From positions 1 through 10,536 of the forward strand of contig CAMWLH010000046.1 in the NCBI GenBank assembly GCA_947175045.1: a stretch of DNA of 10,536 nt, read 5' to 3'. The stretch's first letter is position 1. Each line of letters opens with the position of its first letter. Source of the DNA: an uncultured Clostridia bacterium. Lineage in GTDB: Bacteria > Bacillota > Clostridia > Oscillospirales > Ruminococcaceae. A program made the position numbers and the translations under genes. The notes under the pieces were generated by a model. That model was given only the letters and a program-made list of their open reading frames with translations. It searched no databases and was not told the origin of the DNA. Below, in pieces: positions 1 to 6,551 of this stretch.

Positions 1-228
1 GTAGTAAGCCGCTTGCGGCTTTATCGCGGGGACGATGTCGCAAAGAGCGTCGATCAGACCCCTGTTGAACCCCAGCAGAGCCCTCGCCTCCGCCTTGAGG
101 GTCGCGCCGTACTTCTCAAAGCAGCGCTCCTTGATAAACTCGGGAACGTACTCCAGCTTGGGGTCAAGCCCCGCCACCGTGGGGTTCTGTGTCTGTTCGA
201 TCTTTTCGATCAGTCTGTCCAGTGACAT
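1..228 (-). CDS. pyrF: Orotidine 5'-phosphate decarboxylase, N-terminal part (cut by window start)
   Basis: Decarboxylates OMP to UMP, the last step of de novo pyrimidine synthesis, in the cytoplasm. Only the first 76 residues are inside the window. They begin MSLDRLIEKIEQTQNPTVAGLDP and reach IKPQAAYY at the edge. The early GLDP motif (substrate-binding Asp at the end of the first beta strand) and the IKPQ-A-YY strand are typical of the longer PyrF form of Clostridia and Actinobacteria, not the short E. coli type. The ATG at 228 is preceded by an AGAAAGGA ribosome binding site. It is the third intact gene of the pyrR-pyrC-pyrF unit, and a decayed gene fragment separates it from pyrC. The catalytic Lys/Asp region lies mostly outside the window, so completeness cannot be judged. 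Confidence 0.9.
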   Translation of the reverse strand, partial: MSLDRLIEKIEQTQNPTVAGLDPKLEYVPEFIKERCFEKYGATLKAEARALLGFNRGLIDALCDIVPAIKPQAAYY

Positions 229-247
229 AATATCAATCCTTTCTGTA

Positions 248-394
248 TCAGCAGCTCGCGGGAATTATCACCGCGGTCTTGTCCAAAATATGTCCGTCCA
301 TCTTCTCCGTCAGCAATCCGTCGTCAAGCTCCAACTCGCAGTCGAGGGCGTACACCGTCAGTTTGTATTTGTGATCCTTATCGGGCGGTGTAGG
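248..394 (-). pseudogene. C-terminal remnant of a PEBP / YbhB-YbcL family gene
   Basis: A 48-codon frame ending in TGA at 248-250 reads PTPPDKDHKYKLTVYALD, then later MDGHILDKTAV. This matches the C-terminal third of phosphatidylethanolamine-binding (YbhB/YbcL) proteins, where GP-x-PP, H-x-Y-x-F/L-x-VYALD and GHIL/GHVL are conserved. The frame is closed upstream by TGA at 395-397. It has no ATG and no ribosome binding site before its internal GTG or TTG codons, and the first two thirds of the normal ~150-residue protein are missing. The spacing between VYALD and MDGHIL also looks shorter than usual, suggesting an internal deletion. It starts 15 bases after the pyrC stop and happens to share the pyrC frame, separated by three stops. 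Most likely a dead fragment left by deletion; an assembly join is the alternative. Confidence 0.7.
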
Positions 395-409
395 TCATTT
401 TTATCTGCC

Positions 410-1684
410 TCAATTATCCTCATATACGACTTTTCCGTCGACGATTGTATACTTCACCCTGCCCTTGAGCTTTCTGCCTTTAAAGCAGGTGTTGCGCGAT
501 TTTGAGTGGAGCTTTTCGGGGTCAACCGTCCACTCCTCGTTGATATCGAATACCGTTATATCCGCGGGGTCGCCCACACCCAGCGCGCCGCCGGATATTC
601 CGAGTATCTTTCTCGGATTGACGCACATCAGCGAAACTATCCTCTGAAGCGATATCTTTCCCGTATGATACAGCGCGGTGAGCGTAGCCGCAAGAGAGGT
701 CTCCAGCCCCACGACTCCGTTTGGCGCTTTGAGGAAATCCGCCTTTTCCTCCTTGGTGTGCGGAGCGTGGTCGGTAACTATGCAGTCTATCGTGCCGTCG
801 CATATGCCCTCGGTGATAGCCTCCACGTCCTCGCTTGTGCGCAGCGGGGGATTCATGCGGTAGTCCGCGTCGCGGCTGCGTAGCTCCTCGTCGGTAAGGC
901 TGAAATAGTGCGGGCAGGTCTCGCTGGTCACCATGACCCCATAATTTGCCGCTATGCGTATATACTGCATTGCCGTGACCGTGGAAACGTGCGCGATATG
1001 GATAGGCATAACAAGGTCTTTTGCGAGTATTATCTCCCTTGAGGTGCAGATATCCTCCGAAAGCCTGCTCATTCCCGGAACGCCGAGCTCCTTTGATACC
1101 GCTCCGCTGTTCATAATGCCGCCCTGAATTATCTCGGGATCCTCCACATGGGAAATGACCTTAAGCCCCGCATAGTGCGCCTTTACCATAGCCTGCGCCA
1201 TGATACGCGCGTTCCTTACGGGTTTTCCGTCGTCGGAGACCGCAACGCAGCCCGCCTGCCGAAGCTCATCGAAATCGCACAGCTCGTCGCCCGCAAGTCC
1301 CTTTGTTATGCAGCCCACGGGGTACACCTTTACCTTTGATTCTTTAGCCCTTTCAAGTATATACTTCACTGTTTCCGCGTTGTCCACCGGCGGAACGGTA
1401 TTCGGCATACAGGCTACCGCGGTTACTCCGCCCGCCGCCGCCGCGTTTCCGCCTGTTATGATATCCTCCTTGTGGGTCTGTCCCGGGTCGCGGAAATGGA
1501 CGTGCATATCACATATACCGGGGATAACCGTCTTTCCCTCGCAGTCGATGACCCTTTCGTCCCCCGACGGAGCGATATCCTGCTCCACAGCCGCGATGAC
1601 TCCCCCTTTTATCAATATATCTCTTTTCCCCTCAAAGCTGTTTGCGCTGTCTGCCACATATCCGTTTTTGAGTAAAATGTCCAT
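410..1684 (-). CDS. pyrC: Dihydroorotase, class I
   Basis: Cyclises N-carbamoyl-aspartate to dihydroorotate, the third step of pyrimidine synthesis, in the cytoplasm. The 424 residues match the ~428-residue Bacillus-type enzyme. Visible metal and catalytic residues: the HxH motif DMHVHFRDPG (H61, H63), the bridging Asp in VSDDGKPV (D151, which replaces the carboxylated Lys of class II enzymes), H179 in ISHVEDPE, H232 in IHIAHVST, and the catalytic Asp in VTDHAPHT (D305). MPNT (93-96) and NPP (278-280) are further amidohydrolase signatures. The ATG at 1684 has an AGGAGG site 4 bases upstream. It lies downstream of pyrR, separated by about 170 bases largely filled by a palindromic repeat. No residue appears lost. 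Confidence 0.96.
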   Translation of the reverse strand: MDILLKNGYVADSANSFEGKRDILIKGGVIAAVEQDIAPSGDERVIDCEGKTVIPGICDMHVHFRDPGQTHKEDIITGGNAAAAGGVTAVACMPNTVPPVDNAETVKYILERAKESKVKVYPVGCITKGLAGDELCDFDELRQAGCVAVSDDGKPVRNARIMAQAMVKAHYAGLKVISHVEDPEIIQGGIMNSGAVSKELGVPGMSRLSEDICTSREIILAKDLVMPIHIAHVSTVTAMQYIRIAANYGVMVTSETCPHYFSLTDEELRSRDADYRMNPPLRTSEDVEAITEGICDGTIDCIVTDHAPHTKEEKADFLKAPNGVVGLETSLAATLTALYHTGKISLQRIVSLMCVNPRKILGISGGALGVGDPADITVFDINEEWTVDPEKLHSKSRNTCFKGRKLKGRVKYTIVDGKVVYEDN

Positions 1685-1695
1685 CTTTCCTCCTG

Positions 1696-1830
1696 ATTAT
1701 AATTTGAATTTTCCCGCACCGCCCGTAAAAGCTCCACTCCGCTTACGCTTTCACCGGCGGATTGCGGGAAAATTCCTGCGTGGGCTTTATGCCGCACCTT
1801 TCGGGTGTTGCTTTACTGCAAGTTTTAAAC
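1696..1830. repeat. Palindromic interspersed repeat, copy A
   Basis: An imperfect long hairpin fills the pyrR-pyrC gap. The outer arms GAATTTTCCCGCA (1706-1718) and TGCGGGAAAATTC (1763-1775) are perfectly complementary over 13 bases. The inner arms CCGCCCGTAAAAGC and GCTTTCACCGGCGG pair at 12 of 14 positions around a short loop. The flank continuing CCTGCGTGGGC, then TTTCGG and TGCTTT, is shared with copy B at 6250-6480, so the element extends beyond the hairpin. It has no coding signal and no transposase; it resembles a REP/MITE-type element. It would be transcribed within the pyr mRNA between the pyrR stop and the pyrC ribosome binding site. Confidence 0.8.
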
Positions 1831-1857
1831 GTTGCTCTTTGTTGTGTTCTATTAACC

Positions 1858-2397
1858 TTATAGGATCACTACTTTGTCGCAGCCGTCCAGCTCCTTTACC
1901 ATGACCCTTACCTTTTCATCGCGCGAGGTGGGGAGATTTTTCCCCACATAGTCCGCCCTTATCGGCAGCTCTCTGTGACCCCTGTCGATAAGCGCCGCGA
2001 GCTGTATCACAGTAGGTCTGCCGCGTGAAAGCAGACCGTCGATAGCCGCGCGAGCCGTTCTTCCCGTAAAAATAACATCATCGACTATCACCACCCGCTT
2101 GCCTGTGATATCAAAGCCGATATTGCTGAAATCCGCCGCGCCCGCGCGCCTCTCATCGTCACGGAACGGAGTTATATCCAGCAATCCCACGTCAACCACG
2201 ACGTCCTCCTCCGCTCCTATCTTCTCCGCGATACGCTGTGCCAGTACCGCGCCCCGCGAAAAAAGCCCGATAAGACAAAGACCCTCCGTACCCTTGTTCC
2301 GCTCGACTATCTCAAACGAAACCCGTGTAACAGCCCTTGCCATCGCGCTTTCATCAAGTATTTCAGCCTTAAAGCCCGGCATATCCGCGCCGCACAT
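1858..2397 (-). CDS. pyrR: PyrR, pyr operon RNA-binding attenuation protein / uracil phosphoribosyltransferase
   Basis: Binds pyr mRNA leaders when UMP is high and favours termination; many members also make UMP from uracil and PRPP. The 179-residue length matches Bacillus PyrR. The phosphoribosyltransferase PRPP loop is VVIVDDVIFTGRTARAA (102-118). The PyrR hallmark RGHRELPIRADYVGKNLPTS spans 139-158. The N-terminal ILDE-x-A-x-x-RA-x-TR segment (13-25) is also family-typical. The frame stays open to 2610, but those 70 extra codons cover the leader terminator and repeats, so they are not protein. The ATG at 2397 is chosen because GAGGGAG lies 9 bases upstream and the length fits; ATG at 2382 (174 residues) is possible. 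First gene of the operon, with its own attenuator upstream, implying autoregulation. Confidence 0.95.
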   Translation of the reverse strand: MCGADMPGFKAEILDESAMARAVTRVSFEIVERNKGTEGLCLIGLFSRGAVLAQRIAEKIGAEEDVVVDVGLLDITPFRDDERRAGAADFSNIGFDITGKRVVIVDDVIFTGRTARAAIDGLLSRGRPTVIQLAALIDRGHRELPIRADYVGKNLPTSRDEKVRVMVKELDGCDKVVIL

Positions 2398-2420
2398 AAC
2401 CTCACGCTCCCTCTCGGCAT

Positions 2421-2451
2421 AATAAAAGCCCGCCGCGTAAAACGGCAGGCT
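2421..2451 (-). terminator. Leader terminator of the pyr operon (attenuator)
   Basis: On the transcribed strand AGCCTGCCG (2451-2443) pairs with CGGCGGGCT (2435-2427) over 9 bases with one U-G wobble and a 7-base loop, then TTTATT follows. It ends about 24 bases before the pyrR ATG, so it must be bypassed for pyrR expression. Its 5' arm segment CCTGCCG can alternatively pair with the CGGCAAGG on the 3' side of the PyrR site (one bulged A), giving a plausible antiterminator. Confidence 0.87.
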
Positions 2452-2472
2452 GTGTCTATCCCGCGAAAATGT

Positions 2473-2544
2473 ACCTGTACTCCCATACTCTCGTACTCTC
2501 GTACACCGATACAATCGTGCGCTTGTACGTCTGTACACTCGTAC
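2473..2544 (-). repeat. Nine tandem 8-base GTAC-type units in the pyr leader
   Basis: Read on the minus strand from 2544, the units are GTACGAGT, GTACAGAC, GTACAAGC, GCACGATT, GTATCGGT, GTACGAGA, GTACGAGA, GTATGGGA and GTACAGGT. All nine are exactly 8 bases with no slippage. Position 1 (G) and position 3 (A) are invariant, while positions 5-8 vary. A period of 8 is not a multiple of 3, so this is not a peptide repeat. It sits in the transcribed leader between the PyrR-binding hairpin and the terminator. Confidence 0.9.
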
Positions 2545-2610
2545 CCGCGCATTTCCCGCGCGGTATACTTCCGCACGCAATACGCCTCTCCGCGAAACGA
2601 AAACAATCAA

Positions 2611-2642
2611 CCTTGCCGACCTCTCAGTGTCGCCTTAAAAGC
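2611..2642 (-). promoter_or_regulatory. PyrR-binding hairpin (anti-antiterminator)
   Basis: The transcript reads CTTTTAAGGCGACAC, then TGAGAGGTCGGCAAGG. The GAGAGGT core, the flanking CGAC/GTCG stem and the outer CUUU/AAGG pairing match the arrangement of PyrR binding loops (consensus ARUCCNGNGAGGYU). The UCC part of the consensus is degenerate here (CAC). It lies about 25 bases downstream of the -10 box and upstream of a terminator and pyrR, which is the expected place. A second GAGAGGC occurs at 2584-2590. Confidence 0.72.
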
Positions 2643-2672
2643 CGCTGATTTTCGTAAAATCTATCTTTAAAT

Positions 2673-2701
2673 ATTATACCCTATTTCCCGCGGTTTGTCA
2701 A
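2673..2701 (-). promoter_or_regulatory. Sigma-A promoter of the pyrR-pyrC-pyrF operon
   Basis: On the minus strand TTGACA (2701-2696), a 17-base spacer, then TATAAT (2678-2673): both hexamers match the consensus exactly. Transcription should start near 2666, giving a leader of about 270 bases that holds the PyrR site, the octamer array and the terminator. Confidence 0.92.
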
Positions 2702-2704
2702 GGG

Positions 2705-2812
2705 AAAACTCAAAAAAGACACGCGAACCGTTAATTTTGCGATTTATGTGAGTTTTTTTGAGTTTTTAACGGCTTTTTTGGGAATATTGCCGTTGCGGAG
2801 TTTTCACATAAA
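2705..2812. repeat. Overlapping, mutually exclusive inverted repeats upstream of the pyr promoter
   Basis: Three pairings compete: AAAACTCAAAAAA (2705-2717) with TTTTTTGAGTTTT (2754-2766), 13 bases perfect; CCGTTAA (2728-2734) with TTAACGG (2766-2772); and TTTATGTGA (2743-2751) with TCACATAAA (2804-2812). No reading frame or family signature is seen. The function is unknown; it lies between the deacetylase terminator and the pyr -35 box. Confidence 0.5.
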
Positions 2813-2859
2813 CCGTGCCGCGGCTGTGGAACATCAGCGATAGATTTCTTAAATATAAC

Positions 2860-2887
2860 ATATCGGGCGTTTTTGTCCGCCCGATAT
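2860..2887 (-). terminator. Hairpin terminator of the leuS-deacetylase unit
   Basis: ATATCGGGCG (2860-2869) and CGCCCGATAT (2878-2887) form a perfect 10-base stem with an 8-base loop, 21 bases after the deacetylase stop. The following U-run on the minus strand is weak (GTTATATTT), so termination may be partial. Confidence 0.65.
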
Positions 2888-2908
2888 CACTTTGATGGTC
2901 AACTGCCG

Positions 2909-3796
2909 TCAGCCCCACATACTCTCCTGGGTAACGTTGGTATAGATCATCTGCGAGGTGGGGGTGATTCCCTTTTCCTCAAAGAGCCCGCTTACGGTGA
3001 CAAATCTGTAGCCCTGCGCTTTAAGCTCGGGGATTATCTGATCTATCGCCTCGACGGTCATATGATTTCCTGAAGCGTCGTGCATAAGGATAATGCAGCC
3101 GTCAGCCGCTTTTTTCAGGATCATCTGCACTCTTTTCTCTACCATGACCTTTTCGTCCCAGTCGTTGCAGCCTATCCCCGAAATAAAGGGAACGTCGATA
3201 TTCTCCCACATCTCGTCGCTTACCGCGATATAGGGCGGGCGGAAGAATTTTGTATGCTCTCCCGTCAGCTCAAACACCTTTTCGTCCACATAGTCGTATT
3301 CCGCCTTGATATCCTCCGCGGTCATCTCGTTCATGTAGCCGTGGCTCCTGCTGTGGTTGTTTATCTCGCAGCCGAGAGCGTACGCGCGTTTTACCGACTC
3401 GGCGCTCTCGTCGTTTATGTTGTTTCCTATCAAAAAGAACGACGCGACAACCTGATGCTTCTCCAGAATATCCAGAACCTCGTTGGTGGTGTCGGTGTTC
3501 GGGCCGTCGTCAAAGGTGAGCGCTATCACCTTGTCCCATTCGTAGTCGGGCTCGGTGTTGATGGGAGTTATCTCGGGGAGAGACACTGTGGCAGCTTCCT
3601 TTTCGGGAGCGTCCGCGGTGTCCTCAGCCGTCGGAGCTGCCTGCTCCCCGCTTACGGCGGGAGCGCTCGTGACAACGCTGTCTTCCGAGGATGAATTATC
3701 CGCGCCGCCGGAGCTTTCCGACCCGCCCGCGCAGCCCGGGAGCATTCCCGCCGTAAGCAGCACAGCCGATATGAGTATCGCTCTTATTTTTTTCAT
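2909..3796 (-). CDS. Polysaccharide deacetylase, predicted lipoprotein (NodB homology domain)
   Basis: Predicted to remove N-acetyl (or O-acetyl) groups from a cell-wall sugar polymer, probably peptidoglycan or another envelope glycan, outside the membrane. Residues 1-22 form a lipoprotein signal peptide (MKKIRAILIS, hydrophobic core, LPGC with C22 as the lipidated Cys). Residues 23-85 are a Ser/Ala/Glu-rich low-complexity linker. The NodB domain runs about 88-272: TFDDGP (94-99, D96 and D97), metal-binding HSRSH (H148, H152), FRPPY (185-189), the NDWD region (211-214) and LMHD (H239). All five catalytic motifs appear present. The ATG at 3796 has GGAGGA upstream and is 11 bases from the leuS stop, so the two are almost certainly co-transcribed. 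The exact substrate cannot be told. Confidence 0.92.
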   Translation of the reverse strand: MKKIRAILISAVLLTAGMLPGCAGGSESSGGADNSSSEDSVVTSAPAVSGEQAAPTAEDTADAPEKEAATVSLPEITPINTEPDYEWDKVIALTFDDGPNTDTTNEVLDILEKHQVVASFFLIGNNINDESAESVKRAYALGCEINNHSRSHGYMNEMTAEDIKAEYDYVDEKVFELTGEHTKFFRPPYIAVSDEMWENIDVPFISGIGCNDWDEKVMVEKRVQMILKKAADGCIILMHDASGNHMTVEAIDQIIPELKAQGYRFVTVSGLFEEKGITPTSQMIYTNVTQESMWG

Positions 3797-3807
3797 AAAT
3801 CCTCCGC

Positions 3808-6231
3808 TTACTTTACCACTATATTGACCAGCTTATTAGGAACGGCTATCTTCTTGACGATAGTCTTGCCGTCGGTGAGCGCCTTTATTTCGGGCAGCTC
3901 CAGAGCCATACCCACCAGCGTTTCGCTGTCGCTGTCCACGGGAGCGTCAAAGCGCGCCTTGACCTTGCCGTTCACCTGCACGGCGAGCTCCACGGTGCTG
4001 TCCACGCAAAGGCTCTCGTCGTATTCGCACCACTTCTGCTCGTTGAGTATACCAAAGCCAAGCGTTTCAAAAAGCTCTTCGGTGATGTGCGGAGCAAACG
4101 GGTTCAGCAGGATAAGCAGCGTTCTGAATTCCGCGCGGTTGAAGCCGCCCGCTTCGTCCGCCTCGTTCAGCAGAGCCATCATAGTTGCTATCGCGGTGTT
4201 GAATTTCAGCGTTTCTATATCCTCGGTAACCTTCTTTACGGTTTTGTGCATGGAGCTGCGCAGCTTGTCGGAATACTCCTCGCCGTCCTTAAGCTTTTCG
4301 GACATATTCCAAACCCTGTCAAGGAAGCGTTTGCAGCCCTTTATGCCGTTCTCCTGCCACGGAGCGGCTTTCTCGAAATCTCCGACGAACATCTCGTACA
4401 GTCTTACCGTGTCCGCGCCGAATTCCGCAACGACCTCGTCGGGATTTATAACGTTACCCATGGATTTGGACATCTTGCAGAACTTGCCGGGGTTCTTGGG
4501 GTCTTTTCCGAGTATCATTCCGTGGGAGGTGCGCTTCATATAAGGCTCCTTGCAGGGAACAAGACCCTCGTCGTAAAGGAATTTGTGCCAGAAGCGGCTG
4601 TACAGCAGATGGAGTGTGGTATGCTCCATGCCGCCATTGTACCAGTCAACGGGCATCCAGTATTCAAGAGCCTCTTTGCTCGCAAGCTCCTTTTCATTGG
4701 TGGGGTCGCAGTAGCGCAGGAAGTACCAGCTCGAACCCGCCCACTGAGGCATGGTGTCCGTTTCGCGCTTCGCGGGACCTCCGCAGTGGGGGCAGGTGGT
4801 GTTGATAAAGCTGTCCAGCGTCGCAAGCGGACTTTCGCCGTTGTCGGTGGGCATATAGCTTTCCACATCGGGAAGCTCCAGCGGCAGCTCGCTTTCGGGC
4901 AGAGCCACCCAGCCGCACTTTTCGCAGTGCACCACGGGGATAGGCTCGCCCCAGTACCTCTGGCGGGAGAATACCCAGTCGCGCAGCTTGAAGTTCACCT
5001 TTTCGTGACCTATTCCCTTTTCCGTAAGCCACTGCTTTATCTTGATCTTGGCGTCCTCCACAGAAAGCCCGTTCAGGAATTCGGAGTTTGTCAGCACGCC
5101 CGTAGCGCAGTCGGTGAAGGCTTCCTTCTGAACGTCCTCGCCGCCCTTTACGACCTCAATAATGGGCAGCCCGAACTTCTTCGCGAATTCCCAGTCGCGG
5201 GTATCGTGCGCGGGAACTGCCATGATAGCGCCCGTGCCGTAGCTCATCAGAACATAGTCGGAGATAAAAATCGGTATCTCCGTGCCGTTCACGGGATTTA
5301 CCGCTCTTACTCCCTCCAGCTTTACGCCCGTTTTGTCCTTGTTCATCTCGGTGCGGTCAAAGTCGGATTTCTTGGCTGCCTCCGCCTGATATGCCCTTAC
5401 GGCGTCCATGTTGGAAATGCGCTCCGACCACTTTTCGATAAGCGGGTGCTCGGGGGATATTACCATATAGGTAGCGCCGAAAAGGGTATCGGGACGCGTA
5501 GTGTATACCGTAAGAGTATCTCCCGCGGTGGTGGTGAAATTCACCTCCGCGCCCGTGGAGCGTCCTATCCAGTTAGACTGCGCGGTCTTTATCTTATCGA
5601 AATAATCCACTTCTTTAAGGTCGTCCAGCAACCGCTGCGCGTACTCGGTTATCTTAAGCATCCACTGGCTCTTTACCTTGTGTACCACCTCGCCGCCGCA
5701 GCGTTCGCAAACGCCGTTCACGACCTCCTCGTTAGCCAGCACCACCTTGCATGAGGTGCACCAGTTTACGCTCATTTCTTTTTTGTACGCAAGCCCCGCC
5801 TTGAACAGCTTGAGGAAGATATACTGCGTCCACTTGAAGTACTTGGGGTCGGTGGTGTTTACCTCTCTCTCCCAGTCAAACGACAGACCCAGCGCCTGCA
5901 TCTGCGAGCGGAAACGGTTGATATTGTTCTCCGTAACAATTGCGGGGTGTATCTTGTTTTTTATAGCGAAATTCTCCGTGGGCAGACCGAAAGCGTCGTA
6001 GCCCATGGGAAACAGCACGTTATACCCCTGCATTCTGCGCTTTCTCGCCACGATATCCATAGCCGTATAGGGGCGAGGGTGTCCGATATGCAGACCCTGC
6101 CCGCTGGGGTAGGGGAATTCAACCAGCGCATAAAATTTCGGCTTGCAGTAGTCGTTCTCCGCATGGAACGTGCGGTGCTCCAGCCAGTACTTCTGCCATT
6201 TGCTTTCAATGGCGGTAAAATCGTAATTCAT
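3808..6231 (-). CDS. leuS: Leucyl-tRNA synthetase
   Basis: Charges tRNA-Leu with leucine and edits mischarged products, in the cytoplasm. The 807 residues match bacterial LeuRS (B. subtilis about 804). HIGH is at 48-51 and KMSKS at 586-590. The Cys pairs CTSC...CERC around 157-178 form a zinc knuckle as in Thermus LeuRS, and further pairs CEKC and CPHC lie in the insertion before the catalytic core resumes. The CP1 editing domain has TTRPDTLFG (about 244-252) and [15 protein letters not shown] (about 332-346) with the universal editing Asp. The C-terminal anticodon-binding and VNGKVKAR segments are intact. The frame opens 24 codons earlier, but those come from the repeat; ATG at 6231 follows AAAGGA and starts the conserved [13 protein letters not shown]. 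Controlled by a T-box leader. Confidence 0.98.
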   Translation of the reverse strand: MNYDFTAIESKWQKYWLEHRTFHAENDYCKPKFYALVEFPYPSGQGLHIGHPRPYTAMDIVARKRRMQGYNVLFPMGYDAFGLPTENFAIKNKIHPAIVTENNINRFRSQMQALGLSFDWEREVNTTDPKYFKWTQYIFLKLFKAGLAYKKEMSVNWCTSCKVVLANEEVVNGVCERCGGEVVHKVKSQWMLKITEYAQRLLDDLKEVDYFDKIKTAQSNWIGRSTGAEVNFTTTAGDTLTVYTTRPDTLFGATYMVISPEHPLIEKWSERISNMDAVRAYQAEAAKKSDFDRTEMNKDKTGVKLEGVRAVNPVNGTEIPIFISDYVLMSYGTGAIMAVPAHDTRDWEFAKKFGLPIIEVVKGGEDVQKEAFTDCATGVLTNSEFLNGLSVEDAKIKIKQWLTEKGIGHEKVNFKLRDWVFSRQRYWGEPIPVVHCEKCGWVALPESELPLELPDVESYMPTDNGESPLATLDSFINTTCPHCGGPAKRETDTMPQWAGSSWYFLRYCDPTNEKELASKEALEYWMPVDWYNGGMEHTTLHLLYSRFWHKFLYDEGLVPCKEPYMKRTSHGMILGKDPKNPGKFCKMSKSMGNVINPDEVVAEFGADTVRLYEMFVGDFEKAAPWQENGIKGCKRFLDRVWNMSEKLKDGEEYSDKLRSSMHKTVKKVTEDIETLKFNTAIATMMALLNEADEAGGFNRAEFRTLLILLNPFAPHITEELFETLGFGILNEQKWCEYDESLCVDSTVELAVQVNGKVKARFDAPVDSDSETLVGMALELPEIKALTDGKTIVKKIAVPNKLVNIVVK

Positions 6232-6249
6232 GATTTGTGTATCCTTTCT

Positions 6250-6480
6250 GATTTTAATTTGAAATTTTTCGCACCGCTGCAAACGACGCGTGGTTTTGCG
6301 CAATATGATAGTTAATGCTTAATGCATTCTGTAGCATTTTGCGCAAAACTCTGCGTCGTTTTCGCTAACTCGCCGTAAAAGCTCCGTCTCGCTGCGCTCA
6401 ACTGCGCTTTCACGGCGGTTTGCGAAAAATTTCCTGCGTGGGCGAAATGTTGCTCTTTTCGGACGCTGCTTTTCTGCGCG
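6250..6480. repeat. Palindromic interspersed repeat, copy B (composite, nested)
   Basis: The outer arms GAAATTTTTCGCA (6261-6273) and TGCGAAAAATTTC (6421-6433) pair perfectly over 13 bases. CGCCGTAAAAGC (6371-6382) pairs with GCTTTCACGGCG (6406-6417) at 11 of 12. Compared with copy A at 1696-1830, about 95 extra bases sit between CGCACCG and CCGTAAAAGC, and they form a second palindrome: AAACGACGC (6281-6289) with GCGTCGTTT (6353-6361), GTTTTGCGCA (6293-6302) with TGCGCAAAAC (6340-6349), and an AATGCT/AGCATT tip. It lies between the T-box terminator and the leuS ribosome binding site, within the leuS transcript. No coding signal. Confidence 0.85.
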
Positions 6481-6510
6481 GGCGGTTTGTGGCTGCCGGC
6501 TTATACGCCG

Positions 6511-6551
6511 ACAATTAAAAAAGACTTCATCTCAAAAAGAGATGAAGTCTT
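6511..6551 (-). terminator. T-box intrinsic terminator upstream of leuS
   Basis: AAGACTTCATCTC pairs with GAGATGAAGTCTT (6521-6533 with 6539-6551), a perfect 13-base stem with a 5-base loop, followed on the minus strand by TTTTAATTGT. It lies 11 bases downstream of the conserved T-box sequence, as expected for a transcription-attenuating T-box. Confidence 0.93.

Noticed and set aside
2473..2544. The octamer array as a CRISPR array
   Set aside because: Units are 8 bases with no spacers; CRISPR repeats are 23 bases or more, separated by unique spacers, and no cas gene is present.
2398..2610. A 71-codon N-terminal extension of pyrR
   Set aside because: These codons run through the attenuator terminator and the octamer array; known PyrR proteins are about 180 residues and start at the chosen ATG.
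2452..2670. A 72-codon plus-strand frame rich in Cys, Ser and Thr across the pyr leader
   Set aside because: It is antisense to the attenuator and takes its composition from the octamer repeat; it has no ribosome binding site or homology cue.
4087..5754. A 555-codon open frame on the plus strand
   Set aside because: It lies entirely antisense to leuS, whose product is unmistakable. The frame is open because of leuS codon bias, and the translation shows no family motif and no ribosome binding site.
6232..6303. A 24-residue N-terminal extension of LeuRS
   Set aside because: It comes from the palindromic repeat; the conserved LeuRS start and the ribosome binding site support ATG at 6231.
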